A stretch of DNA of 64,000 bases, from positions 20,716,495 through 20,780,494 of the forward strand of contig OZ037765.1 in NCBI GenBank assembly GCA_964035545.1. Direction: 5' to 3'. Shown piece by piece: positions 25,609-64,000 of the stretch. Within the stretch, counting starts at the first letter, position 1. Each line of letters starts with the position of its first letter. The notes beneath the pieces were generated by a model. That model did no database searches and was not told where the DNA came from. It saw only the letters and a list, made by a program, of their open reading frames with translations. Source of the stretch: Bugula neritina (lineage: Eukaryota; Bryozoa; Gymnolaemata; Cheilostomatida; Bugulidae). Position numbers and translations under genes: made by a program.

Positions 25609-26381
25609 TAGTCTGGAATTGCTGCTCTGGAAAAGCTGGAGTGTTGTTGCAATTGTAAGTGGTAGGCTACACATACAACGCATTGTTTTTTATAGATAAA
25701 ATATGTCTTTTATTTAAAAAATATTTCAAATAAATTGTTTGTGCAATCAGATAGTTGAAGTTTCTATCAAATATATACATTTGCTAAACATAAAATTAAG
25801 CAAATTAGAGTTTAGCATCAACGAAAAAAAGTCTGACAGTTTATTTATAGTTTGTCATCTAAGATATATAACAAACTTGATACTTTTCAATGTTTGGTGC
25901 TAAAATGTCAATTAAAGCATTTTATTATTTACTTGTAATATCCTCATTTGCAGTAGCCATCTAGCTTATTATTTGTTTATCCAAATTGATGTTTGTCTGA
26001 ATGAGATACCACTGGTTTATCAATAGTCTTACAATCTGTGTTCCTATGTTCATTAGTCTACTTAAAATTTATCAGACAACTAGTACTCTAACAGAAGAAG
26101 CAATCTTTTAGTTAAAAATATTCTAACAGTTTGTCAGCAATGTAATTTAACTTATAGATAATAGAATATACTGAAAGCAATCACTCCTGAAGCATCAACA
26201 TTGTACTGCATGTACATAAGGATTTAGACTGACGTAAATAACACTTGAAAGCATGTTTATCTATGTTAGAACTCTAAGATAAAGTTATCATGAAGTTTTT
26301 AGATTGCTAAATCTGGTAATCAGACATGTTTTACAAATGTTTGATTATAGAATTCAGCTATAATTGTCCATGATAGAAATG

Positions 26382-26475
26382 TAGTATTGAGTTTATCCAG
26401 TGGCCCCTGTTGTGTAATGGTTATAGTGCACCTGCTTGCAAGCCGAAGGTCTTGAGTTTGAATCCCAGTGGGGGC
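26382..26475 (+). repeat. tRNA-like SINE copy (best preserved)
   Basis: The leader (tagtattgagtttatccag) precedes a 73-nt tRNA-like unit. Acceptor stem GCCCCTG (26403-26409) pairs with TGGGGGC (26469-26475), the A box is taatggttatagtgc and the B box ggtcttgagtttgaatccc. The anticodon loop is ambiguous (Ala TGC-like). The dispersed family suggests a SINE or an amplified tRNA pseudogene. Confidence 0.65.
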
Positions 26476-27412
26476 GAAATTATTTTATAAGCAAAAAAGT
26501 AAGCTGTAATTTAATTTCCTGTATATTGTGTCTTAACATAATTAGGTAAACCTCGTGCCAGCATCGATTTCAGTTGCAGCAAGTAAGTAAAGTTAATGCA
26601 GAAGTTTGTCCAGGAGCTGAATTGAAATTTTGTTCTTAACAACATATTGTATAGATATTGAATTGCTGTGGCACTATATATATGTTTAAAAATCCTAATT
26701 ATGTTTTATACACACTCAACACTTTTGACTATATTCAAAAATTATAAATCTTGTGAAGTAAAAAAAATAAATTATCAAGTTAATTATTTATTTTATTTGT
26801 CAACAAAAAATCAAAAGAAATAAACTCACTTGCTTAAGTTTTGTAAAATATAAAGTACATCCATTTAAATTATCAGAATTTTTCTGCTCAGCAAATACTG
26901 CTCATTTACATTGCATTAAACTATATATTCAATAATATGTATGCATTGAATATTTATGATTATATATGTTTAATGGTAAGAGATTTAGGTGTAAGCCTCT
27001 GTGAGGCAAATTTGGGAGTTGTTTTCCCAAAAAATAAAGTTTCAGGCTTTTTTATATTTTATAAAATAATTGTCTTCACTGGGATTCAATTATTGTAATT
27101 TTATGGAGCGTGTTGGAAGATATAAAATCACTGTGGTGGATTCGTAAAAAAATAATGCTCAGAATATGTGCACACTTTGGTTGTTATGAGAGAAGAGAAG
27201 ATAGCATTCGTAAGTCAGACAGTATATTGAAGACTTGCTGATAAAAAGAGTCCAATTTTGACTCTTCAAAATTAATAAGAGCAAAACATAAACTGATAAG
27301 TAATAATATAGTTTAGAACTTTACACAAGTAGCACCAAAGTCTAACTGATAAGTTGAGGCATCTCATCTTACTTATACATGGTCGAGTATTGCTATCTGA
27401 TTGGTTCTTCAG

Positions 27413-27492
27413 AAACGAGCCGTCAACGGGCGCCACTTTTACCGCCCTGCCGTTTTTCTGCCTTGGATCGCGCTGTACACGTTGCATCATCC
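27413..27492 (+). other. Candidate isolated exon in a GC-rich patch
   Basis: An acceptor (ggttcttcag) and a strong donor (CTG|gtgagt) bound 80 nt that are open in all three frames. It lies in a local GC/CpG-rich patch. In the frame compatible with the next candidate (27703) it starts NEPSTGATFTALP. No family was recognised. Confidence 0.25.
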
Positions 27493-27702
27493 TGGTGAGT
27501 GTTGGCCAATAAGGAAAGACTGCGTGTACATGACTACTAACACACTTATGTCATATACTTGTTACAAAAGAGATAGCATGAGTAAAGTAATGATGCAAGT
27601 AGCATTCTAAGTAGTATTACTGAATTACAGGCTATAGTGGGGAGGTAATAATGCGTATCCAAATTTCACTAAACAATCCCATTTTCATTTATTTTCTTCT
27701 AG

Positions 27703-27828
27703 TCTTACTCTCATAGTCATTCTACAAGCTTGAAGTTGAACGAAAATGTAATTAAATTATTGCTGCCAGTAGGCGTAGTAGCTAAAGTCATGTTGAAAGA
27801 AGTGCCATCAAAGATCAAAAACTTTGCA
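27703..27828 (+). other. Candidate isolated exon, 42 codons
   Basis: It is bounded by ttttcttctag and GCA|gtaagt and open in one frame (SYSHSHSTSLKLNENVIKLL...). It would be phase 0-0 with the candidate at 27413. The protein is not recognised; it may be part of an unknown gene or a chance exon. Confidence 0.3.
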
Positions 27829-29553
27829 GTAAGTGTACCAAGCATTATTATACCTGAGTAAGTTACTACAAGACTATAACTTTTATGAGCTGATTTTAAA
27901 ATGCAAATAGATTAATGAAAATTTAAACTTGGCTAAATAGAGCTTTTAGCTGACAATTGTGAAGGTACAAACACACCCTGTTTACAAAGAATTTGTAAAA
28001 GTCTGTTGAAACCACATATTGAACAAGGTTAGTTTCATTGCCATGCCATTACATATGCTGATTTTGTTGAAAATTGATTAGGACTGAAAGATCGGGACTA
28101 AAAACATGCCCCATTACTTGTTTTCATCGTATTTGTTATATTGGATATTCACGAGTTCTTAAAAAACAAATACTGTAAAAGGCTGTATTATTATAAAAAA
28201 ATTATTTTAAGCACATTTGATAATTTAGCTGAACAGATTGTATAACAAATTAATGGCATTGGTATTATGTTAAGTACAATAAGCTATAAAGGAATCATAA
28301 GATTCTTTCAAGTTAAGCATTGTTATACTATTTGTAGGTATATATAGCAATTCGTAGTGTTAGGCGTTGGTAGTCTAAGTAAACGGCAACAATTGTGCAC
28401 AAAAATAACAGGTATATCTAAAAGGAACCAGGCATTGCTTGAAATTAAAAAAAAATTGAATACACTAACTCTCAATACTATGTACTGGATAGTGCACTTT
28501 TGTTGAAAAAAGTTTAGCTCTTCATTTACTGACAAGTGGTTGACATTTAGTGTAAAGAGTAGGACTTGAAGGAAAACAGTTTTGAAGAGCACCAAACTTT
28601 AGTTTGAAGCACAAACAATGTTATTCTAATATTGCTGAGAAGTGTCTTGACTCCAAAAAATATCTTTCTAAAATGAACATTATATATTAGATGATATGGA
28701 GGGAAAAATATTTGTTGAGAAAATCTTTTTGCTAATAATGGGCCTTCTAAAGATTATACACTGTAAAGTATCAGATATGGTTTTTACAATCAAATAATAA
28801 AAGAGATTTATTATTATATATGTGCTGGTTTGAAAAACCAATCGTAACTGCGTTTATTAGGTTTTTGAGTAGATTTTAATTGCTGAAGGTATATGTCTCA
28901 CTTAGAGTTTCATGAATCTGGCTTTATCACAATGTTGTACAAAATTATATATTATGCAATTTCACATTTATTTTGATTGAGAAAGTCAAAAACATGTGCT
29001 GCAAATGAAAACATCTACAACAATTTCAAAACTGCTGTGATGAAAAGAAACGTTTGGCCCCTGACTCAGAAAAAGAGAACATAAAAGATAGATGCATTTG
29101 AGTGTACACCGCTATGTTGAATAATATTATTTATGTTTCATCTAATAAAAATAGACAATACCATTTAATCCTGCATACCTATGAAAAATATACTGCATCT
29201 GATATTTTAGATTAACATAAATGCAAGCATAATATCTTTATTTGTTCGAGCAATGATACTGCATTGCATTGGGAAAAAGTTTTATGGCGTTCTATTATTT
29301 AAATCTTTTTATAGTTGAGTGAATTATTTGTGGCTTCAACAGGTTCTACTCTAACATTCTAGAGTAGCTATTCTAATACTCTTTGGTACTCCAAAACAAA
29401 GCATGAGTCTTTTGCTTGAGTTATATAATTCCGGAAAAATAATATAAGTGTGTATTTAAAAAATAATAAATTAATTGCTAATAATAACATATGTATTTCA
29501 TTATATTACCAATGCATTAACTTTCTGCTGATCTAACAGAGTTCTATTTTGTA

Positions 29554-30036
29554 GCCACGGCGACCTCTACTCCCACAACAACCTACTACCTCTTCGTACT
29601 ACAAAAGTAAGCACTTGCTTTTTAATTTGAGTAAAAAATTTCATGAAAAGTTATATAACTGTGTATATGGAAAATAGTATTATAATTGACCAATAATATT
29701 ATATATATTAATTTTCTGAATATGATACAATGTAGTTCCATTTTTTAGCCACCACAACCACTACTACCACAACATCCTCAACTACATACCCTACCAGCTC
29801 TTGGTATCAACAAGTGAGCACATACATGTATGTCTTGTAGTTTGAGCAGCATAATATGTGGACACTTGTGGTGTTTACTTTGAAAAGGATAATTTAATTG
29901 ACAAAAAGAATATCTATATTTGAATACATCAACAATAAAGTTCGTAGTATTTTATATCTTTATGCATATATAATGGAGTTTCACTTTGTAGCTTCCACGA
30001 CCTCTACTTCTACAACATCCTCAACTACATACTAGG
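29554..30036 (+). pseudogene. Three Thr-rich mucin-like mini-exons, tandemly amplified remnant
   Basis: Three exon-like units lie about 200-240 bp apart (about 29555-29606, 29751-29815, 29992-30036). Each follows a pyrimidine-AG acceptor and, in one frame, encodes Thr/Ser runs such as TTTTTTTSSTTYPTSSWYQQ. The first two are followed by gtaagc/gtgagc. Intron pieces after units 1 and 3 are also alike. Lengths do not preserve phase and unit 3 runs into a stop, so they look like remnants of a mucin gene. Confidence 0.45.
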
Positions 30037-30128
30037 TCTTAGTACGACATAAGTAAGCGTATGCTTTTGAATTTGAGTAACATAAATCATGAAAATTTAT
30101 AAAACTGTTTACTTGGCAAACAATAACT

Positions 30129-30187
<59 letters not shown>
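30129..30187. repeat. (TA)n microsatellite left of the Penelope element
   Basis: Pure TA tract directly abutting the left end of the Penelope-like element. Confidence 0.9.
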
Positions 30188-30190
<3 letters not shown>

Positions 30191-30209
30191 TTACGAGCTA
30201 GCAATTTAA

Positions 30210-30629
30210 TTATAAATAGGTATACGAGAAACATTGTTGATTTATTACTTTATTATAGGTAAAATAATTCTACTAATATTTCGGGTACCACTGTACCCAT
30301 CTTCAGAGTAGCAATGAATGAAATTCAAAAATTATTATGTTACGTTAGACGTTATGCATGACACAAAGAATAGAGAGTGGCAGTTATTGTAAATTATTGA
30401 AACTTAGGGAGATAATCTTATTTTATATATTACGCAGGTCAAAAATTATTTATACTGATTGTTTTGCATAAAAAATAAATTAGAGTTGACAAAAAAAAAA
30501 AAAAATATAGATATCCAAGTATAAATAGCAAGAATTAGTGAAACTATGCGAGAGTTGAGTAGTGTGGAGCTATTGATATAGTTTTAGTGGTATGGAGTAA
30601 TTTTGTTTATTAAGTTGCGGTTTTATTTG
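30210..30629 (-). repeat. Penelope inverted arm (left)
   Basis: About 418 bp. Its reverse complement is found at 31451-31868 with very few differences. It includes the last coding codons of the GIY-YIG ORF, an A-rich run and a hammerhead-like motif. Confidence 0.9.
30270..30312 (-). ncRNA. Hammerhead-like ribozyme motif in the left Penelope arm
   Basis: Read on the minus strand this is identical to the motif at 31767-31809: stem I ctact/agtag, core CTGAAGA, stem II gggtac/gtaccc, GAAA and a two-pair stem III. See that entry for the fold and its weak points. Confidence 0.55.
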
Positions 30630-31446
30630 TTTAATGTAGAGAGCTTCGGCTACTTTTCGATGGTGGATTCCTTTAAATGAATGATTTAAAACTGTTACAT
30701 TGTTTATTGATATGTTTCCATGATTAGTGGTGGAAGAGTGTTGATAAATTTTGGAATTGATGTCATGGCAGTGTTCATGTATCCTGTGTGATAGGCGACG
30801 TCCGGTTTCGCCTACATATGTTTGTTGACAGGTAGCTTCAGGGCAGGTTATTTTGTAGACTAGGTTGTGAATGTGTTCTTTATTGGTTTTATCTTTGAGA
30901 TTAAAATGTGAACTTAAGGGGGTTCCTTTAAATAAAATCCGGGCATTGAGTTCATTTGAAAAAGAGTCTGTAATTAATTTATTGAGGGAGCGGATTAGTT
31001 TTTCTCCTGTTACTCCTTTATAAGGCAGCTGGAGTAAAATGTGTTTCCTGTTGTCTTTTTCACTGAGTAGTCCGTCACCAATGTTGTTAATAGTTTTCTC
31101 TATTACATATTTAGGGTAACCATTTTTATGTTCAAAAACATTTCGAATATAGTTAAGTTCTTGGGTCTTAAGTGCTGGAGTAGAACAGATTTTATTAGCC
31201 CTTAATACTAGTGACTTGAGTGTGCTTAGCTTCCACGTTTTTAGTGAGAAAGAGTTCCAATGTAAATATGTATCGTTATGTGTTGGCTTGCGGAATACTG
31301 TGGTTTCTACTGAGCTATTGTGTCGCAAAACTGTAACATCCAGAAAAGAAAGTGATTTATTGGTTTCTAGTTCGTGTATAAATTTAATGTTAGGATGAAA
31401 ATTATCAAGTGTGTTGAGTGTTGTGTTAATATAATCAGGGTCTATT
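30570..31446 (-). pseudogene. Penelope-like element ORF fragment: RT C-terminus and GIY-YIG endonuclease
   Basis: An open frame of about 290 codons (first ATG at 31328) ends with TAG. Its start resembles the end of Penelope reverse transcriptases (FIHELETNKSLSFLDVTVLR, then RKPTHNDTYLHW). The end is a GIY-YIG endonuclease: VYKI, then CPEATC, YVGETGRRLSHRIHEH and a further His, matching the Cys/His finger typical of Penelope endonucleases. The frame is intact, but the catalytic RT part is absent because the copy is cut at the inverted arm near 31450. It is not expected to be mobile. Confidence 0.85.
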
Positions 31447-31450
31447 GTTG

Positions 31451-31968
<518 letters not shown>

Positions 31969-33069
31969 TTTAACTTTTGTTTAGATAAACAGATTCTTAA
32001 TTGATTTACTTATAATCTGTAGCAAATCCTTAGCTCATGATATATTTTAATTCTTTAGACCTAATAGTTTATTAAGTTTGCAAATGTTTCCATACGTAGA
32101 GTGAACTAAAAAAGCTATAAGTAGGTTGTGCTATAGTCAGAATGTGTATGCTAACTCTTAAACAATCTGTGGATTATGATTAAAATAGTGGATTTAGATG
32201 CTAATAAACTCTTTAATGGATTACACATAGTTATCTAATAATGTATGTAATAATTATCACCAATAAATGTCATCAAACTAGTCATGTGTGCCATATTAAT
32301 ATATAATTTAAATTTAAAATGATGCTTTTGTAGATAGGTAAGTCAATGCTGACAGAAAGCTAAACTCACTAAACTCAAGCCATATAGAACTGGAAAAAAA
32401 CTACCCAGGACATAACATTATTATAACGTAAAATTTAAGTTTATTTTTATCGTAATTTATCTCATCCATGTACATTTTTGTAGAATATTAACACTAAGCA
32501 GTTTAATAAACAATTTTTTTAGCTGAGATGTTGTGTAGCAACTGAAGACCCTCAATTCTATATAAAGGAGTGTATGCTTTTTGATAACTGTGCTTTAAAT
32601 TTTACACCAACTTAATTATATTTCTATTGCTTTGTGAGAATATTTTTATATTGAACTTTATGATTAAAATATTAGGTTTTCTTTTGCCATAAAGCTATAC
32701 ACTGTTTAAATATTAACATTATGCCTGATAATTTAAAACAACTCACTGAACGTTGAAAAATATTCATAGGTTTAAAACATATTATATTTATTCAAGATAT
32801 AAGAAGATGCAGTTTGATAAATAAGGCAAAAAATAATTTGGTTAAACAACTACTATGTATTAATAGGTTATACGAGCTCTACAGAGTATATTATACGGCA
32901 GTTATTATTAACTCTGCTCATAATCTTTAGCATTAAAAAGATTAAAAAAATATTAGGATATAAAATCTGTTACTTTGAATTGTAGAAACACTATGTATTA
33001 AATAAATTATCACAAATTTATTATATCACGGAAATACAATGATGTAGCTATAGTCTTACATTAACTAAA

Positions 33070-33231
33070 CTAATCATTTTTTATTAGTAGGCAAGATTTT
33101 ATAGAAATAAAATTAGTTGTCATCAGTCAAAATAACCTTGTGTGCATTCAGGTAGACACTGCTACACGCCGTATGTTGAGTTTCTCTAGGCAAATGATTC
33201 TTGATACCATCTTCTTGGTTGTTGGTAATTC
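33070..33231 (-). other. Candidate alternative last exon and poly(A) signal of gene C
   Basis: An acceptor (tacttttag) opens an exon. Joined to the donor AT|gtaaga at 34341, it would replace the stop at 34339-34337 with 15 more residues (NYQQPRRWYQESFA and a Met) and a TAG at 33188-33186. An AATAAA lies at 33085-33080. A second frame of the exon is open for 38 codons to a TAA, but its phase does not fit. Which 3' end is used cannot be decided from sequence. Confidence 0.4.
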
Positions 33232-34336
33232 CTAAAAGTACACATTAAACACTTCTAGTATTTGCATGTTTGAAAAAGGGCTGAATTTAAGAACTCAATG
33301 ATCTGTTTAGAAATGAAGACACTTCAAGTGTGCTACTTAAGCTTGTTGAATATAGCGACCATGCCATTTGTTCCAAATACTAATATACTAATTACCAGCC
33401 CAAACATAAGGTTGCTGAGCAGTTATTAACTACCTTTTTAAGCATACAGTGTAATTATGCTAGTTTTCTATTATATTGAAACACTTTATAAAAAAACCTT
33501 CAAATATATGAATCTTGTCCTTAAACTGCTGGAATAATCTATTGCTACTTCTTTTACAAAATAAATAAAAATATAAAAACACACACTTAGAGTTATCTTT
33601 TGTGGTAACAAGCTATACTGAGTGAGAATATGGAGGTTTTTTTTCAAGAGAAGTAAAAGTAGTTCAGTGGTATTTATAAACTGTTTCATTACCATTTTGA
33701 AGTGTTGGATACATTATGTTTTGTAAGTCAGCAAGCAATCCATTATCTATATTAATTTTAAAGGCTGATACGATAACATAGTGTTGGAAATTGCCTCTCA
33801 AACTTATTTCAATCTGCATCATCTTGTAATAGCTACATATCAACTGTTGCATTTAAAGTGGTCTAAAATCTAAGCAAGCAGTTTACTTTATTTGGTTTGT
33901 TTTATGTTGCGGAATCACTTTTAAAACTGCAACTACACAAGGTCCATGATAGACACCTTTCATGAGTAGTTGATTAGTGCTGCACTTACTGAAAATTTTC
34001 TAAAATTAGACACAGCGTATTCTATTTATATGCCTGCAAAAATAGTATATAGTATATATAGTATATTAGTATAATATTTGTGTTGATACTTTTTTCTCGA
34101 TTCACCAAACTTAATAAAGATCAAAGCAGGTGCTTTAAAATTTAAATCCTCTCATCGATCCAGTAGCAAAGTTAACATTGTATTACATATTATTGAAAAC
34201 AGTTTTAAAAAGTTAGCCCTGCACTATATACTAAGGTTCAAGCTCCGCAGCAAAAAGTAATTGTATAAATATGTTTTAGCATGACTGGCGCATGTTTACT
34301 TTGGTATGTTTAGTTCATACAGAAATTATATAGCTC

Positions 34337-61029
<26,693 letters not shown>

Positions 61030-61210
61030 CTGTTGTATAGAAAAAAAAATTCTATCAATTTTCAATAGCTTATGGGACATAGGTCGTAAAAGGAGGTGAA
61101 CAGTGGGGTTAGTTATTTGAGCCATTGGGCTAGTTGAACTACATGCTTCAAATCATTTTTTCTGGATCGTTGCATTATTATACCTTTTTCAGCATAAGGC
61201 CACCCAATCA

Positions 61211-61245
61211 GATTTCCCACATGGACCCCATGTGGAAAATCTGTA
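61211..61245. repeat. Near-perfect 16-bp hairpin
   Basis: cagatttcccacatgg and ccatgtggaaaatctg are inverted copies with one mismatch and a 3-nt loop, just before the (TA)n tract. Confidence 0.8.
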
Positions 61246-61254
61246 TACATACAT

Positions 61255-61440
<186 letters not shown>

Positions 61441-61653
61441 CGCTCTCGTTTAATGCTCAGCAATGACATTAAATGATTGAGCACTCTCACCATGGTCACA
61501 AACTCAAGCTGCTAGCATTTTGCAATGCTCGTGACTCCTAGGTGACCCCTAGAGTCACTTGAGCACTCTGGCTTGAGTTTACACACCTTTTAAATATGCT
61601 TTAGTAAAACTATAAGTTTTACTATTGCGAAGGTGTGGGCCATGGTACTCTGT

Positions 61654-61700
61654 TCTGTGCTGATGAGGGGACAAATCCCGAAACAGCTGCTGTCCACAGA
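61654..61700 (+). ncRNA. Type-I hammerhead ribozyme (full consensus)
   Basis: All conserved parts are present. Stem I tctgtg (61654-61659) pairs with cacaga (61695-61700), 6 bp. CUGAUGA is at 61660-61666. Stem II gggg/tccc has loop acaaa (61667-61679). GAA is at 61680-61682. Stem III acag/ctgt has loop ctg (61683-61693), with the A15.1-U16.1 pair. C61694 is the cleavage residue. A (TA)n tract begins five bases after. Such motifs occur in Penelope-like elements and retrozymes; the host element here is not identified. Confidence 0.8.
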
Positions 61701-61702
61701 TT

Positions 61703-61705
<3 letters not shown>

Positions 61706-61734
<29 letters not shown>
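61706..61734. repeat. (TA)n microsatellite after the hammerhead
   Basis: Pure TA run directly 3' of the ribozyme, as at the Penelope arms. Confidence 0.9.
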
Positions 61735-62836
61735 CGAATGAAAGCAAAATTTTCAAAATTTGGCTCTTTTTGCCCTCTCTGCCACCCCTACTCGCCCTTG
61801 CGCCTGCATTATTAACTTCCATACCTCTACTACTCGCTACCATACTTCTAGTCTGATTTACTAATATTTGTTTACATGTCACAATGTTTGAGTATATGAC
61901 AGTCCACCTAATCTAACCAACTAAGCCCCACCCTACTTTTCAAATTGTTTTGATTAGAATCAATTTAGAGAGTAGACAACTTATACTCGAATTGCGGCAG
62001 CTAAAGTCTTATCTTAATCTCAATCTTGTATAAATGTAAGGAAAAATAGATCTGCGAAGTCAATAAAATGAATAATTTATAATTATAGAGCTAAACCTGT
62101 TTCAGAGTATGAGTAAACTATTCTTTTTATAGTGAAATCATTAGCAAGACAGGACATAGTAACCTAAATGGGCGGCATGACTAATCCTAAAAGGTATTTT
62201 AAATTGGCTGCATCTACTTCTGGTTTTTGGTGAAAAAAAATTTTGTAACAAAGTTATAGCAGTAGTTATTACCTATTTGCAACTGTTGCGTTGTTCATAC
62301 CATAAGGGCTAATTTGGTTTTGCTTTTTTATACGACTTATTTTAATTTATTTGAAATAGAACTGACTATTGCAACATTAAAATTATATTTATAATTGAGA
62401 CCTCTGCTTTGTGCCACTTAAAACCTATGAGATAATCACAGGAGAAGCAGTTCTAGAAATTACGAAAAATTTTGAATATATTCAGTTCATATTATAATAG
62501 TGACTATAAATCAAATAGAACACCATAGTAATTATAGTTGGTTTTGAAAAAAATATGTGAATCCCTATAAAGAATTTCTTTTCATTCAACAATAATTACA
62601 TAATTATCCAATGCCAAAATTTAAAGTGTTTTGCAGAATTTATAAACATGTACATGTAGTAGAATGCTTTTGAAGTTCAGGTTGACATTGTTATACTTAC
62701 ACATAAATATTTTGCTTGTCAGCTATCTTTTGACCAACTTGAAGATCTAGAAGCTACTTCTATTTGTCTTGTTGAAAATCATTATATAAATCCAAAGCCA
62801 GCCAAGTGAAGTAATAAAATTCCTGCGGGCTTAGAC

Positions 62837-63142
62837 CAGGGATGTCCAAGGTTTTCAGAGCAAGGGTTAATGAAATGGAATATTTTATTGTGAGGGCCAC
62901 AAATTGCAAAATTCAGCTCGAGCTGGTGGCTACAGCATCAAGTTTTTCAAGGTAGTTTGTTCCAAGCTTCTATTATTCATTACACAATGGAATCCCATTA
63001 ACTACTGCAGGCTGCATGTTTTCTAGTATGCATAGACATACAGAATTTACATTAAGTGGTTTCCCTTCTCCAATTCATGCACAGAGCAAAATGATTTTAT
63101 AAGTGTTGTGGTTTGAGACCCACATAAATGTTGAAAAGCCTG
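62837..63142. mobile_element. hAT-like MITE (306 bp)
   Basis: The left end is CAGGGATGTCCAAGG and the right end, reverse-complemented, is CAGGCTTTTCAAC. Flanks gcttagac and gcttaggt form an 8-bp duplication (6/8). It has no ORF. Confidence 0.6.
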
Positions 63143-63365
63143 GCTTAGGTGGTCAAGGAAGTGGATGTGTACTTATATACAGTATAATAATCTTAGAATA
63201 GCATAATTTAAAAGAGAAACTTTTTACTGAAATAGCTCTTTGAATAATTTTAAAACAATTCTATTTTACTTGAGCTAACTACTGCTATAAGTTACTGCTT
63301 TACATTTATTTTTATTGTAAGTAATTATTCTTAAAAGTATTATGCTTTGGTAGTCATTACTGTAC

Positions 63366-64000
63366 TATTTTACAATATTATGTAATAGCATCTTATTTGA
63401 GTAACTAGTAATCTTCTGTAAACTAATCAGCAATAGCTCTTTAATAAGTTTGAAGCAACAACAATTGACCTTTTTCAGAGGTCCCCAATGCCCCCCTTAC
63501 AATTAAGAGAACTGTCCATTCAAACTGAAAATTATTAAAGAAAATAAACTTTAACACATTTTTTGAGGTTTTTAGTTACTGAGAAATGCTGAAGTGCACT
63601 TTAGCATTTCTCAGTAATCAAAAGAACAAAAATGTGTTCAAGTTTATTTTCTTCAAAATCCCTTATGAAGACACATTTTTGAAATTTTTTTTTAACTGAT
63701 AATATGTGTACTTATAATATATCAAAATATTTATCTCCTAAAAGACTAATTTTATAGCATTATTAGAATTTTAAGTAGCATTTAAGTAGAATTTAATGAG
63801 TTTGCTCTTTATACAAAAGTTCAACCTATTCACTTTGAGAGAACCCAAATCTGAATTGCAAAGGGGTATGGAGGGGGGAGTCTTTGAAAAAAGTCTATTG
63901 GCAGTATTTTCTTACAATATTTTGTAATAGTATCTTATTTGAGTAAGTAGTAATCTTCTGTAAACTGATCAACAATAACCCTTCAACAAGTTGCAGCCAA
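63366..64000. repeat. Foldback element between direct repeats
   Basis: A 93-bp unit at 63366-63458 recurs directly at 63908-64000. Between them is an inverted repeat with arms 63540-63596 and 63597-63653, and an outer, weaker inverted pair (about 63468-63505 and 63850-63890). No ORF. It may continue past the window. Confidence 0.7.

Noticed and set aside
26403-26475. A functional tRNA gene
   Set aside because: The acceptor stem pairs, but the anticodon arm is doubtful and several decayed relatives with the same leader lie nearby.
26960-27050. Two adjacent short hairpins (gcctctgtgaggc; tttggga...tcccaaa)
   Set aside because: Short, no RNA family recognised, and no conservation to test.

Overview
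This is an AT-rich, intron-dense window of an invertebrate animal genome. GT-AG introns of roughly 80 to 1,600 bp, long (TA)n tracts, tRNA-derived repeats, a Penelope-like element, an RTE-type LINE remnant and hAT-type MITEs are all visible. The protein families point to a lophotrochozoan-like invertebrate, but the species cannot be fixed from sequence alone.

The window is dominated by three paralogous genes for large type-I membrane glycoproteins of the MUC4-like family (NIDO - AMOP - VWD - EGF repeats - SEA - one transmembrane helix - short cytoplasmic tail). Gene A (+, 28-6813) is the 3' part of a gene cut by the window edge: EGFs, SEA, TM and tail. Gene B (+, 10799-24472) looks complete: 28 exons and 1,464 residues, from signal peptide to stop. 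Gene C (-, 61029-34337, with a possible last exon to 33186) lies tail-to-tail with B and is the largest: at least 39 exons and about 3,345 residues. It adds a 3.3 kb exon of about 53 Ser/Thr-rich 20-residue repeats, a second NIDO domain, a (PTTTTT)n mucin exon after the SEA domain, and a duplicated four-exon [EGF + SEA-like] module before the TM. Its 5' exon with the signal peptide was not found. Exon sizes and phases of the EGF/SEA part agree closely in all three genes, so they come from segmental duplication. One 408 bp stretch of A and C, including its intron, is nearly identical and looks gene-converted.

Layout: 1-6813 gene A; 6814-10798 intergenic with simple repeats; 10799-24472 gene B with a hAT MITE and tRNA-like SINEs in introns; 24473-33069 intergenic, with a CpG-rich palindromic element, orphan candidate exons, three Thr-rich mini-exons and a 5'-truncated Penelope-like element (GIY-YIG end) whose 3' part is repeated as a head-to-head inverted arm; 33070-61029 gene C, whose introns hold a second Penelope foldback, a decayed RTE LINE, a 38-bp RTE tail insertion with a 20-bp target duplication and a MITE; 61030-64000 flank with a (TA)n tract, a complete type-I hammerhead ribozyme fold, a hAT-like MITE and a foldback repeat.

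The most interesting non-coding signals are the hammerhead motifs: one with full consensus at 61654-61700, two in the arms of the Penelope element and two decayed copies in the second foldback. The most interesting coding signals are the gene-conversion tract, the phase-symmetric duplicated module of gene C and its two independently expanded mucin exons.
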